NCBI RefSeq assembly: GCF_964019765.1
Contig: NZ_OZ026461.1
Span: 620,001 to 684,000 of the forward strand
DNA length: 64,000 nucleotides
Direction: 5' to 3'
Origin: Spiroplasma endosymbiont of Panorpa germanica
GTDB lineage: Bacteria > Bacillota_I > Bacilli_A > Mycoplasmatales > Mycoplasmataceae
In this document: positions 1-11,746 of the stretch, piece by piece
How positions within the stretch are numbered: the stretch's first letter is position 1
How the letters are laid out: every line of letters starts with the position of its first letter
Position numbers and translations under genes: made by a program
The notes under the pieces: generated by a model
Seen by the model: the letters and a program-made list of their open reading frames with translations, nothing else
Told to the model about the DNA's origin: nothing
Databases searched by the model: none

Positions 1-409
1 CATTTCAATTGATTTCAGGAAATTTAGTATCTCCGTCATATTCCTCTTTAATAAAGCTAACTATAAGTTCGTCAGCATATGGTAAAAACATTTGATAAAT
101 TTGCGAGCCTCCAATTACAATTAATTCGTTGGCTTTTTTTTGATATTGTTCAATCAAATCATTGATATCACTTATTATTTTAATCTCATTATCTTGAAAT
201 TTCAAATTTTCTTGTCTTGATATAACTAAATTCTCACGATTAGGAAGCGGCTTTGAACCAATTGCCTCAAAAGTCTTGCGACCCATGACAATAGTTTTGT
301 TAGTTGTGTATTCCTTAAAAAATTTCATCTCTTCGGGTATTTTTCACGGCAGTTGGTTATTTTTACCAATTATTCCGGCTTGAGTTTGAGCTCACACCAA
401 CTTTATCAT
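1..409 (-). CDS. folA: dihydrofolate reductase (3' end beyond window)
   Basis: Reduces dihydrofolate to tetrahydrofolate with NADPH, regenerating the cofactor that thymidylate synthase oxidises. The reading frame opens at the ATG at 409 with M-I-K-L-V-W-A-Q, and the family signature follows: LPW at residues 20-22, Glu27 at the position of the catalytic acid (Asp27 in E. coli), the GRKTFEAIG motif and the VIGGSQIY motif. Trp6 and Trp22 are encoded by TGA. The frame is still open at base 1, so the C-terminus lies outside the window. The start codon shares one A with the stop of thyA (TAATG), so translation is probably coupled and no separate Shine-Dalgarno is needed. Function confidence is high; only the C-terminus is unseen. 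Confidence 0.95.
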
Positions 410-1278
410 TAAACCGCCACCAGCCCTTTTATTCTAGGATGAAATTCATAATCTACCAAAACAATGTCTTCTGGGGTTAAGTTGAAAATTGATTTAATAC
501 CATCTTTAATTTTTATTTTTGGCAGTTTTTTTGGTTCTCTTGTTAATTGCTCTTTCACTTGCTCAATATGATTTAAATATATATGAGCATCCCCGATTGT
601 ATGAACAAATTCTCCCGCTTCAAGTCCAACTTCTTTTGAAATCAAGATTAATAAAAGTGCATAACTGGCAATATTAAATGGGACACCAAGAAAAATATCA
701 CCACTTCTTTGATAAAGTTGCAAGTTAAGTTTTCTATCACCGCTCACATAAAACTGAAACATTGTATGACACGGAGGTAAAGCCATATCCTCAACTTCAC
801 TTGGGTTTCAAGCAGAGATAATATGTCTTCTTGAATCGGGATCGTTTTTTAAATTATTGATTAAGGTTTTCAACTGATCTTTACCATTAAAATTTCGTCA
901 CTGTTTACCATAAACGGGTCCTAAATTCGCATGTAAATCTGCAAATTGATAATCTGTGCGAATCTTCTCAACAAATGTGGATAAATCCTCACCTTGATAT
1001 TCCTTTGATTTTTTATATATTTCAAATGGTCATTCATTTCAAATATTTACATTATTATCAACTAAATATTTAATGTTAGTGTTCCCAGAAATAAATCATA
1101 GTAGTTCAACAACCACAGCATGAAAATAGATTTTTTTGGTTGTCACCAATGGGAAACCCTGAGCTAAATTATAGCGATTTTGAGTCCCAAATAAAGAGAT
1201 TGTCCCAGTTTTAGTTCGGTCGGCTTTTTCAACCCCGTTTTTTAAGACATTTTTAACTAATTTTAAATATTCTTGCAT
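409..1278 (-). CDS. thyA: thymidylate synthase
   Basis: Methylates dUMP to dTMP using methylene-tetrahydrofolate. It is 289 residues, in the normal range. Visible motifs are the N-terminal DRTKTGT loop that binds phosphate, RRHIISAWNPSE, the catalytic Cys170 in ALPPCH, and FNIASYALL with the substrate-binding Asn. The ATG at 1278 begins M-Q-E-Y-L-K-L-V, which matches the usual start of the family; an in-frame ATG further upstream would add a leader that overlaps the acpS end and is not needed. A GGTGAT element precedes the start. The gene lies directly before folA, its cofactor-recycling partner, with a one-base TAATG overlap. A TATAAT hexamer at 1294-1299 could give the pair its own transcript. 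Confidence 0.97.
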
Positions 1279-1293
1279 TTTATCACCACAATT

Positions 1294-1299
1294 ATTATA
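1294..1299 (-). promoter_or_regulatory. candidate -10 box for thyA-folA
   Basis: A perfect TATAAT on the minus strand lies about 16 bases before the thyA ATG, just after the hairpin that follows acpS. No good -35 hexamer is visible at the expected distance because that position falls inside the hairpin, so this is a tentative call. Confidence 0.4.
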
Positions 1300-1314
1300 A
1301 ACCAAAGTTAATAT

Positions 1315-1351
1315 AAAAAAGATTCCATTAAGGAATTTTTTAATCTTTTTT
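1315..1351 (-). terminator. intrinsic terminator overlapping the end of acpS
   Basis: Ten bases at 1342-1351 are perfectly complementary to 1315-1324 (AAAAAAGATT against AATCTTTTTT), with an inner ATTCC/GGAAT pairing in the loop. On the minus strand the 3' arm ends in six T. The upstream arm includes the last codons of acpS, so the acpS 3' end doubles as the terminator. Confidence 0.6.
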
Positions 1352-1663
1352 AATAGCCATTCCCACTGCAAAGCGTTTTTCGTGACTCAAAGAAATTAGA
1401 GTTTTCTCAAAACCAAAACTAGTAATAAATGGTTTCTCATTTTCATAAGAAATGTTGATTTGATTCATTGGCACCGGTTTTTCTAAAGTTTTTAAAACAG
1501 CTTCTTTAACCGCTCATCGACCCGCTAAAAACTCTCTTTTATTTTTAAGAGATTTTTTTTGATTTAATATTTTAATTTCGTCAAGGTGAAGTACTAAATT
1601 AATAAATCTGGTTTTTAATTTTATTCTTTTCACTGAAACAATGTCAATTCCAATTTTTTCCAT
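1340..1663 (-). CDS. acpS: holo-[acyl-carrier-protein] synthase
   Basis: Transfers 4'-phosphopantetheine from CoA to acyl carrier protein. The 107-residue product has the AcpS signatures: GIDIV at residues 5-9, with the metal-binding Asp7, and GRWAVKEA in the middle, carrying the conserved Trp-x-x-Lys-Glu-Ala. The Trp is encoded by TGA. The C-terminal half contains [11 protein letters not shown], also typical of the family. The start is the ATG at 1663, preceded by GGTGA, 9 bases after the stop of the upstream membrane-protein gene, so the two are one transcript. No fatty-acid synthesis genes are seen here; many mollicutes keep acpS without a full pathway. Confidence 0.93.
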
Positions 1664-1672
1664 TAAATTCAC

Positions 1673-3139
1673 CTACGCATAATCTACAATATTAGCTCAA
1701 TCTTTAAAGGAGTATTTCTGATTCGTGTGGTAATCCAAACCAGTAAAGGCATTTATAACATTACCTGAACTTACAACTTCTAAACCAGCAATTAAACCAA
1801 GACTTGAATAAAATGATGGCAAAAAACTACCGTTTCCATATTCTTCGTTCATCATATTGACAATATAAAGGTTTTTAAAGAAATTATAGGTTCTACGACC
1901 GTTCCTTAAAACATCGATGACACTATTACTTCGTCCTGGAGTTTTGGAAATATCATTTTCTAGCGAATCTGCCACTTTTATAAATTCATTATTTGTAGCA
2001 GTAGTATTTTTAGTAAAAAATTTAACAAAGTCTTTTTCACCCATTTGTGCTATTTTTTCTTGTTTCATAAAAGTTTCTAGCTGATTTTTTAAAATAGTAA
2101 AGCTTCCATACGAGAAGTTGAACTGAGTTTTTTCTTCAAAACTTGAAGATAAGTTATCAGAATTAACATAAGATTCATATAGAGCTGCTGTCATTAATGA
2201 AGATTCAGTGACGATTCTAAATAAACTTTGAGCTTCTCTTGGCATTGATAAACTACAATTGCGGACATCAGTTTTTAAGTAATTATTGGTTGAGTAGTTT
2301 TCAACAAACATATTATTAATAAAATCAGAAATCTCCCAAGTATTCTCAATCCCGTTATCATTAAAGTGATTTGCTGTGGTAATAACCGGGATTACAACAA
2401 ATTTTGAGATACAATCAGCATTGTAATAGAAACCAAATTTTGGGATTCAACGGTAGATATTACCTGAAACTGATTTTCTAAAGTACTCATTCCCAGATCT
2501 ATAAACTTTTTGAACATTTTCAAATGATAAATCTCCATCAGCAATACTTTGCTCTGTTAAAGCCTGATTAGAGGTTTTAAAAAGCGGATTGGAAGCAGCA
2601 CTAAAGATTGCAAAGGCTGCTAAAAGTCCCAATGAAAGACCTACGATGGCCCCCAGTAAAGCATTAACATGAGAGTTTATTTTAATTGCGATTAAATGTC
2701 TTTTAGCGAAAGTAAAGTATACAATAATAGCTACTAAGTTGATTGCTACAAAAAATATTATTTGAAAAACCATATTTAAAACGACTGCAACGATGGCATT
2801 AATAAAATCAACAACAAATTGTTGAGTATTAACGCTGATCCCCTCACCCTCAGATCCAAAGAGTTTAATTATTTCATTGAACACTGTTTGAAAAATTCGG
2901 TCAAAATCACCAAAGGCGTCAATCAAACCTTGCAAATTTAGAAGCGGACTTATTTTGGCTACTGATGAAGTTGTCAGCATAGGAACTAAAAATATTATTA
3001 AAATCGCGACTAGAACATTAACTGTTCCAAAATACACCATAACTCAGGTCCCACGTTTTATTCCCCAAAGGGTAAAAAACAAAATTACCATAAATATTAT
3101 TAAATCGTAAAGCCATCATGGGCCAATATTTATTAACAT
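1673..3139 (-). CDS. CvpA-like multi-pass membrane protein
   Basis: A 488-residue protein whose first 200 residues hold about four hydrophobic segments (one near residues 10-30, one after WVMVYFGTV, then two around VAVVLNMVFQIIFFVA and ALLGAIVGLSLGLLAAF). The pattern resembles the CvpA (colicin V production) family. The remaining roughly 280 residues look soluble, with no motif I recognise. The ATG at 3139 has a strong AAGGAGG site 9 bases upstream and two overlapping TATAAT boxes before that. It heads the transcript that continues into acpS. The CvpA assignment rests on the topology of the N-terminal part only; the long C-terminal part is unexplained. Confidence 0.6.
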
Positions 3140-3167
3140 TTGTGTTCCTCCTTAGGATGTGTGCAAT

Positions 3168-3204
3168 ATTATAATTATACATTTTTTTAAGATTTGTTTA
3201 TAAT
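3168..3204. promoter_or_regulatory. divergent promoter between the CvpA-like gene and rnhC
   Basis: On the minus strand two consecutive TATAAT hexamers occupy 3168-3179, serving the CvpA-like gene. On the plus strand TATAAT at 3199-3204 lies about 22 bases before the rnhC start, with a weak TTATAC at -35 (3175-3180, 18-base spacer). The two promoters overlap face to face. Confidence 0.6.
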
Positions 3205-3225
3205 AAATAGAAGAGGTATTTTAAA

Positions 3226-3888
3226 ATGACTGATTTTAGCAAAGAACAAAATAACAATTGTTTTATTGGCACTGACGAAGTTGGGGTTGGTGATTTTTTT
3301 GGACCACTTGTCGTGGTTGCTTGTTTTGTAAGCAAAGAAAATATAAATAACTTTGACATTTTTGAAAAGATCAAAGATAGCAAGCAAATTACTAATGAAA
3401 ATATTTTCAAGATTTATGAGAAAATTAAGAACATTGTTAAATATAGTGTTGTTGTAATTGATAATGAAAAATATAACAGTATTTATGACAAAGTTAATAA
3501 TAGTCACGTTCTAAAAGCACTGGGTCACAATCGAGCGCTTTTTGATTTAATCAAGAATAACCCAGAATTAAGCGATGCCCAAATCATTATAGACGAATTT
3601 GTGAATAAAAGTAAATATTTTGAATATTTAAAAATGTGAGAGAAAAATATTGTCACTGAAAATGTTTGCTTAGTTCAAAAAGCTGAAAATAAGTATTTGG
3701 CAGTAGCTTGCGCAAGTATTATTGCGCGAGCTTACTTTTTGATGGCAATTAAGGATTTAGAGAAAAAAACAAATTTGAAACTTCCCCTGGGTGCTAGTTC
3801 GCAGGTTAAAGAATTAGTTAGAAAATACAAAAAAGAGCACCCTGATAAAGTTAAGACTTTTATCAAAATGCACTTCAAAGATATTTAA
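3226..3888 (+). CDS. rnhC: ribonuclease HIII
   Basis: Cleaves RNA in RNA-DNA hybrids (primers, R-loops). The active-site signature GTDEVGVGD at residues 15-23 has Asp17 and Glu18 and the variant spacing typical of RNase HIII. Further acidic residues follow in KDSKQIT and IIIDEF, and the AVACASIIARA helix is characteristic of RNases HII and HIII. At 220 residues it lacks the N-terminal TBP-like substrate-binding domain found in Bacillus RNase HIII, so it is a short form. One TGA codes Trp in EYLKMWEKN. It is the only plus-strand gene in the first 52 kb and has its own promoter. It meets the dCMP deaminase gene tail to tail with no gap. Confidence 0.9.
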
Positions 3889-4368
3889 TTATTTTAAAAT
3901 TTTAAGTTTAATAATCGGTTTGCTAGAGTAAGTTATTTTAACTTCATCTAGCATTTTTTTAGCGGCAATATTATCTTCGCTATTTTCATACTTGTTAGAT
4001 CCATAATAGACATGTTTAATGCCTGCTTGAATGATAACTTTAACACATTGATGGCATGGAAATAATGTAGTATAAATTATGCACCCAGATAAATCCCCTC
4101 TAGCAGAAACAATAGCATTCATTTCTGAGTGGACTACATATGGGTACTTATTATCAAATTGATTTTCTTGATTGCGATCCCATGGAAAGCTGTCGTTGGA
4201 AATCCCTCGAGGAAAACCATTATAACCTGAACTTATAATTTGATTGAGGTTATTAACAACCACACAGCCAACTTGAGTTTCAGGGTCTTTGCTGCGCATT
4301 GCATTCAATTCGGCGATTGCCATAAAATATTCATCTCAAGAAATATAGTTTGTTCGTGATTTTACCAT
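3889..4368 (-). CDS. deoxycytidylate (dCMP) deaminase
   Basis: Zinc enzyme that deaminates dCMP to dUMP, the substrate of thymidylate synthase. The 159-residue product has the zinc and catalytic motif HSEMNA (His80, Glu82) and PCHQC (Cys105, Cys108), plus SGYNGFPRG near the N-terminus, as in the dCMP deaminase/ComEB family. The ATG at 4368 gives M-V-K-S-R-T-N-Y-I-S-W-D-E-Y-F before the first internal Met; the Trp is TGA. This ATG shares its A with the stop of the upstream rhomboid-like gene and has no Shine-Dalgarno of its own, which suggests reinitiation. It is functionally linked to thyA-folA 2.6 kb away and to the dUTPase gene at 50 kb. Confidence 0.93.
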
Positions 4369-5729
4369 TAGATAGACACTAAAACTAAATTATCACCGTC
4401 AATGATAAATTGAGATTTTCAACCGATTTTACCAATAATTTCATTAGCCATTTCAACTTTTAAAAAGCCTCTTTGGATATACATTCCCAGTGAATTAATT
4501 GTTGAATTGTGCATTGCTGGAATGTATGTTGGTACTAATAGCATAATTAATGGTAGGAATAAAAATGTAGCTACAATGAAGTATCCCGAAAATAAACGAC
4601 CACTAAATCCATCTTTGTAATTAGAATTTAAAATAATCGATAATCCCATTCCTACACAGAATCCTGCTGAAATTACTCAATAAGTTGATTCGTTTAGTTC
4701 GAATAAAGGAAACATGAATATGAAAAACCCTGGGTAAATCATTTCTTTTTTAGTTAATATAGAAATAACATCATGCTTACCTGATACTTTAATCAATAAA
4801 GCCCCAAATAAAATAGCAGAAATTACAATTGGTCCTCCAAATACTTTTGAAGGTATTAAAATTGAAAAAATTAAACCACAAATAATGTAACCCACAAAGA
4901 TGATTACCATCATTTTAAGGGCCCCAATAAGGTTTTCAGTATAAGATGATAATTTCTTTAATGCGTAAAAGTTGATTCCAATAATAATAAAGTCAGTAAT
5001 TAAAGAACCTGTTGCTCCTGAAAATCCGTATGTAAACACTCTTCAGAATTGACCACCCAAAATTGTTAAATTAAAGTTAGTTCCCCCAGCAAATAATTTA
5101 ATTGAATCGGGATCAAAACCAACGACTCCTCCAGAAAAAAATGTTAAATAAAGGAATATTAAAATTGGGACGAATGAAAAAAGCGCAGTTGCAATTCAAG
5201 TTCCAATTAGTTGTCCACCTTGAATTTTATTATGGAACTCTTGAAACTTTTTACTTACATCACTATTTTTATCGTCTAGATCCTCAATTAATTTCTTAAC
5301 TTGTTCTTGATCTTTTAAATCAACGATTATTTCATCATCTGCTTTTTTATCTGAAAACTTCAACTTATCAATATTTGCAAAAAAAGGTTTTAGTTTGGTA
5401 ACTAAATTATTTTTATCCCCAAATATTTTAATGTCTGATTCAACAGTTTCATCCTTGATGTTTGTTGAATTGTCTAAGTAAATTCATAATATCTCGATTT
5501 TCTCACGACTTGCGTTTTTTGATTTTTTAGCAATGTCATCAATAATTGCATCATTTCTAAAATCGCCATCTCCGGAAGTGGCTTTAATTCTAATTATTTT
5601 TATCTTGGCATTACTGTTGTATAAATATGAAATTTCATCGTTATTTTGTGTTTTTTGTGGTTTGTACCCCTCTTTTTTAATAAAGTAATTCACTAAAGTA
5701 AGGCGGTTATTTGTAATCTCTGATTTCAT
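4368..5729 (-). CDS. rhomboid-like membrane protein, probably not an active protease
   Basis: A 453-residue protein with a cytosolic N-terminal region of about 190 residues, then about seven hydrophobic segments. The loop after the first membrane helix contains GGQFWR (residues 225-230), matching the G-x-x-WR element of rhomboid intramembrane proteases of the GluP/YqgP type. The catalytic core does not match: where GxSG is expected the sequence reads GGPIVISAILFG (298-309), with Ser304 perhaps at the Ser position but no following Gly, and the final AHxGG helix reads WVISAGFCVG with no His. It lies between the pseudouridine synthase (9-base gap) and dCMP deaminase (one-base overlap). Rhomboid ancestry is likely; loss of proteolysis is inferred. 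Confidence 0.6.
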
Positions 5730-5738
5730 AGCATTTTC

Positions 5739-6656
5739 CTAACTTGACTTTCTTAACATATTTATTTTATCATTAAATCACTCCGGTGGGTCAATTTCGA
5801 AAAACATTTTTTCACCTGTTATCGGATGTAAGAATGATAATTTTCAAGCATGCAAGTATTGACCATATTCTGATTTTTTATCGCTCAAATGACCATAAAC
5901 TTGATCACCATAAATTGGGTGTTTAATAAAGTTGAAGTGGACTCGAATTTGATGAGTTCTTCCTGTCTCAATAACACAACTAACTAGAGTATGACTTTCA
6001 AATCTCTCCAAAACTTTGAAATTAGTCTTGGCATACTTACTATTTTTTTCAGTAACAGCCATTTTCTTGCGATCACCTGGGTGTCTACCAATTGGGGCAT
6101 CAATTATTCCTTCATTTTCAAGAATAATCCCATGAACGATTCCTAAATATTCTTTATGAATTTCTTTATCTTTAAGCATTTCAGTTAGCTTTTTATGAGC
6201 CTTATCGTTTTTGGCCACAACAAGCAAACCGGTTGTTTGTTTATCTAGACGATGAACGATTCCTGGGCGATTAACTCCACCAATGGTTGATAAATCTTTA
6301 ATGTGGTACATCAAAGCATTAACTAAGGTTTGTGAATAATTTCCAATGGCTGGGTGTACCACCATATCATTGGGTTTGTTAACAACGATTATATCATTAT
6401 CTTGATAAACTATTTCAATATCAATATTTTCTGGTAGTATCTCTGAGGATTGAGCTTCAGGAATAATAACTTCAACTAAATCTCCAGCCTTTATTTTAAA
6501 GCGCGCTGGCTTGACTTCCCCATTTACTAAAACTAAATCATCGTTAATCAATTTTTGAATGTACGAACGCGAAAATTCATATTCTTCTTGACAACTATTA
6601 AAAATAAATTTGTCTAGTCGATCTTGTTCTGAAACTGTAAAATTTATTTTATTCAT
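5739..6656 (-). CDS. RluD/RluC-family 23S rRNA pseudouridine synthase
   Basis: Isomerises specific uridines in ribosomal RNA. The 305-residue protein starts with an S4-like RNA-binding region (roughly residues 12-75) and continues with the catalytic domain; the motif GIVHRLDKQTTGLL has the catalytic Asp138, and the family motifs IVVNKPNDMVVHP and ETGRTHQIRVH are intact. The exact target uridine cannot be told from sequence, so no symbol is given. It is preceded by lspA with a 3-base gap, an arrangement common in Firmicutes. The TAG stop at 5739-5741 is followed within 10 bases by the start of the rhomboid-like gene. Confidence 0.92.
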
Positions 6657-6659
6657 AAA

Positions 6660-7352
6660 CTATTCCTCTTTTTTCTTATCGGTTTTTTTATCTTCGATTT
6701 TTTTCTTAGTATTTTTGACTTCGGGTTCAAGTGCTTCGCTGTCTACTTGAGATTTTTGTGAATTTATCATTTCCTCTTCTAGACGTTTATTTTCTTTTGA
6801 CTCCTTGATAAATCCTGCAATTGTTGCAGGGAAAGCCACCACAACAAAGTAAACCACAGCAACATTAACTCATAAATCAGCAATATTGAAAATATAACCA
6901 TCACTTCCTAGAAAGCTAAAATCTCAGACTAGAAAATCAACAACTCCACCTTTAATACCACTACCTGGTACTGCTGGGGCTCATGCTCGAGCTAGTAAAT
7001 TAGCTCAGCTACCTGCTAACAAAATTGTAATTCCTATTAATCAAAAACGATCATTTACAAAAACAAAAATTAATGACATTATCAGGGTTACCAGCGTGGC
7101 TATTGTAATCGCCAAACCGACATTATCAGAGTTCATTCCATAAGCTGCACCCGGGTTTATTATGTAGTGAAGTTTTAAAAATCCAGGGATTAAACTACCT
7201 TGTTCATTATATGACATTTTGGCCACGACTATTCCTTTTGTAATTCAGTCGATGGCAACCAAAGAAGCAAAAATTGGTAAACAAACTATTAGTTTAAATT
7301 TTCATTCATAGTTATGCTTAACTAAATATGTTTTAAAATTTTGAAAAAACAA
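6660..7352 (-). CDS. lspA: lipoprotein signal peptidase (signal peptidase II)
   Basis: Aspartic protease that removes signal peptides from prolipoproteins in the membrane, which matters here because the window encodes two lipoproteins. The 230-residue product has four membrane segments, the N-x-G-A-A-Y motif at residues 66-71, and the two catalytic aspartates in GGVVDF (Asp140) and FNIADLWVN (Asp160). The start is most likely the TTG at 7352, 7 bases after a strong AAGGAGG; a second in-frame TTG at 7358 is too close to that site. The C-terminus has an unusual 50-residue Lys/Glu-rich tail. The gene follows ileS by 21 bases. Confidence 0.93.
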
Positions 7353-7373
7353 ACTCAATACCTCCTTGAAAAT

Positions 7374-10097
<2,724 letters not shown>

Positions 10098-10111
10098 TTT
10101 TGTCTCCTTAT

Positions 10112-10292
10112 AAAATAAAAATTCACCCCATTAAGGAGCGAATTAGCGCGGTACCATCCTTGTTTGCATTAAAAATGCCTCAATTTAAAATTAGTGAATA
10201 AAAAAATCAAGTGATAGGTTTTAAAAATAAATACTAGTTCGCACCAACCACCAGTTCTCTGAAAATTATTATTTTAAAACCCTTGTCTTAAC
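10112..10292 (-). promoter_or_regulatory. T-box riboswitch (tRNA-Ile sensing) upstream of ileS
   Basis: The minus-strand leader contains the conserved T-box sequence AAGGATGGTACCGCGC (10146-10161), followed by a terminator hairpin at 10120-10144 with ten base pairs and a T-rich tail. The 5' part has the stem I distal elements AGAGAACTGGTGGTTGG and a long base-paired stem (AGGGTTTTAAAA against TTTTAAAACCT). Directly after that stem the specifier position reads ATC (10213-10215), an isoleucine codon that matches the gene it controls. Uncharged tRNA-Ile would pair with the specifier and T-box and prevent termination. All of this is visible in sequence; the mechanism is known for the family. Confidence 0.95.
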
Positions 10293-10299
10293 TAACTAT

Positions 10300-10305
10300 A
10301 TTATA
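10300..10305 (-). promoter_or_regulatory. -10 box for the ileS T-box transcript
   Basis: TATAAT on the minus strand just upstream of the T-box stem I. The predicted transcription start falls a few bases before the leader structure. A -35 box is not well conserved. Confidence 0.6.
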
Positions 10306-10323
10306 ACTAAAAAAATAATTTTG

Positions 10324-10710
10324 TTACATATTTTCTAATAATTCTTCTTTAATTATATGAGCAACTTTTGCGATATCGTTTTTCTCAAAATTAAATATCT
10401 TTTCATTTCTAACTAAGAAATTATCAATAACTTGCAAAAAGCTTTGTTCATCGTCTTTAAAATCTCTTAGGTTAATTAATAATTTTGTTATTGCTTGTTT
10501 AACATTATATGAGAAATCCAAAGATCTCATAATTATCTTTTCAGCATTGTGATTTGCTACATCAAAAACCTCTTTGGTTTTTGCAACCCCTTCGTCCAAA
10601 TATTGGTGTTTTGCACGCAAAACTTCTAATTCTTGTCGGAGGTGCAAATTTTCATCTTGAAGAAATTTTAATTTAGCAAAATATTCATTATTTTCATTCG
10701 ATGAACTCAT
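10324..10710 (-). CDS. small coiled-coil protein, unknown function
   Basis: A 128-residue protein. Residues about 10-45 form a leucine-rich coiled coil (KLKFLQDENLHLRQELEVL), followed by a helical segment with several Ile and Leu repeats. The layout vaguely resembles DivIVA/GpsB-type proteins but I see no diagnostic motif, so no function is assigned. The start is the ATG at 10710, preceded by AGGAGTG; the stop codon of the permease gene forms part of that ribosome site, so translation is coupled. An upstream in-frame ATG would read back into the permease gene and lacks support. It ends about 20 bases before the ileS promoter. Confidence 0.55.
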   Translation of the reverse strand: MSSSNENNEYFAKLKFLQDENLHLRQELEVLRAKHQYLDEGVAKTKEVFDVANHNAEKIIMRSLDFSYNVKQAITKLLINLRDFKDDEQSFLQVIDNFLVRNEKIFNFEKNDIAKVAHIIKEELLENM

Positions 10711-10720
10711 AATAACACTC

Positions 10721-11746
10721 CTATTCTTTTTTATTATTCCTACTTTTATCATTTTTGTCAATATCAAATTTAACTTTATAATTAATTGAGCGCATTTTTA
10801 CACGATAAACTCTGATTTCGAGTTCACGAGTTTTATTAATAGCCTCTAAAGTTTGCAAATCAGAAATTCCTTTAATTTCATCGATGTATTTCAATCCGCG
10901 AGCTTTAAACGATCTAAAGCCAGTTGCTTCAATTTGATGAAAACGATTCGTTCAAATAAAATTAATCAGAATTATCAAGGTAAAAACTATAATCATTATG
11001 ATTGTTACTAAATATGGGATTCATAATTGCCCATTAAAACCAAAATCCACAGATCATTTCAGCTCTGAACCACTATAAAAATCATATTTCATATTGGGAG
11101 CGTTAACTCATGCTGCTTGAAGGACATTAATCATATATCGATGTGGTATGAAATATAACAAGATCTTTAATCACTCATATTGAATAATTAGGTGATATGG
11201 GAAACCCAAACCTAAAAGATAAGTAATAAAGAAATAAAGCAAGGTTGCTATTGCCAATATCACTTGTTGAGATTTAAAGGCAATATAAATAACATAGCTC
11301 AATAAGATTGAAATAAGTCAAATTAAAAATAAACCTGTTAATAGCATTGCTCAATTAATTTGAGATAAGTACTCTCTTTGTTCGACAAAAAATATTTGTC
11401 CAATTCCAAAAACCAACAAAGTTACAAACATACAGTTAAATAGATTAAATGAAAATATCGCAAAGAACTTAATCGAATTAGGAATTGGTGAGTTATCTAA
11501 ACGTGTGCTAAATCCCTTAATTCTTCAATCCGAAATGGTTCTCAAAAATGTGCTAATAGAGTTTCTAGCAATTCCAACAGCCACAGCGGAAATCAATAAG
11601 AACGGATCATCTTGTTTAAAAGATAGCCAAATAATCAGGGTCAGAATTGTTACTCCAATTCCTAGAGAGATATTAACATAACCTTTTAGTCAGTTTTTTC
11701 ATTGGAGTCGATAAAGAATTAAAATTGTTATAAAATTGTTTCTCAT
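10721..11746 (-). CDS. ABC-type transporter membrane subunit (second of a tandem pair)
   Basis: A 341-residue integral membrane protein with about six hydrophobic segments and a charged, basic C-terminal tail of around 60 residues. It aligns along its length with the protein encoded immediately upstream: shared elements include a first segment ending in IxWLxFK, a conserved RNS block, the FGIG segment, PHRYxxNxxQAxW and IWIPYLVT. The pair is therefore a tandem duplication that has diverged. The start codon shares its A with the upstream stop. The adjacent ATPase gene (12739-14019) suggests an exporter in which the two proteins form a heterodimeric pore. The substrate is unknown. Confidence 0.7.

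Noticed and set aside
3187-3507. Minus-strand open frames within rnhC
   Set aside because: They overlap the conserved RNase HIII catalytic region on the other strand; no ribosome site or homology.
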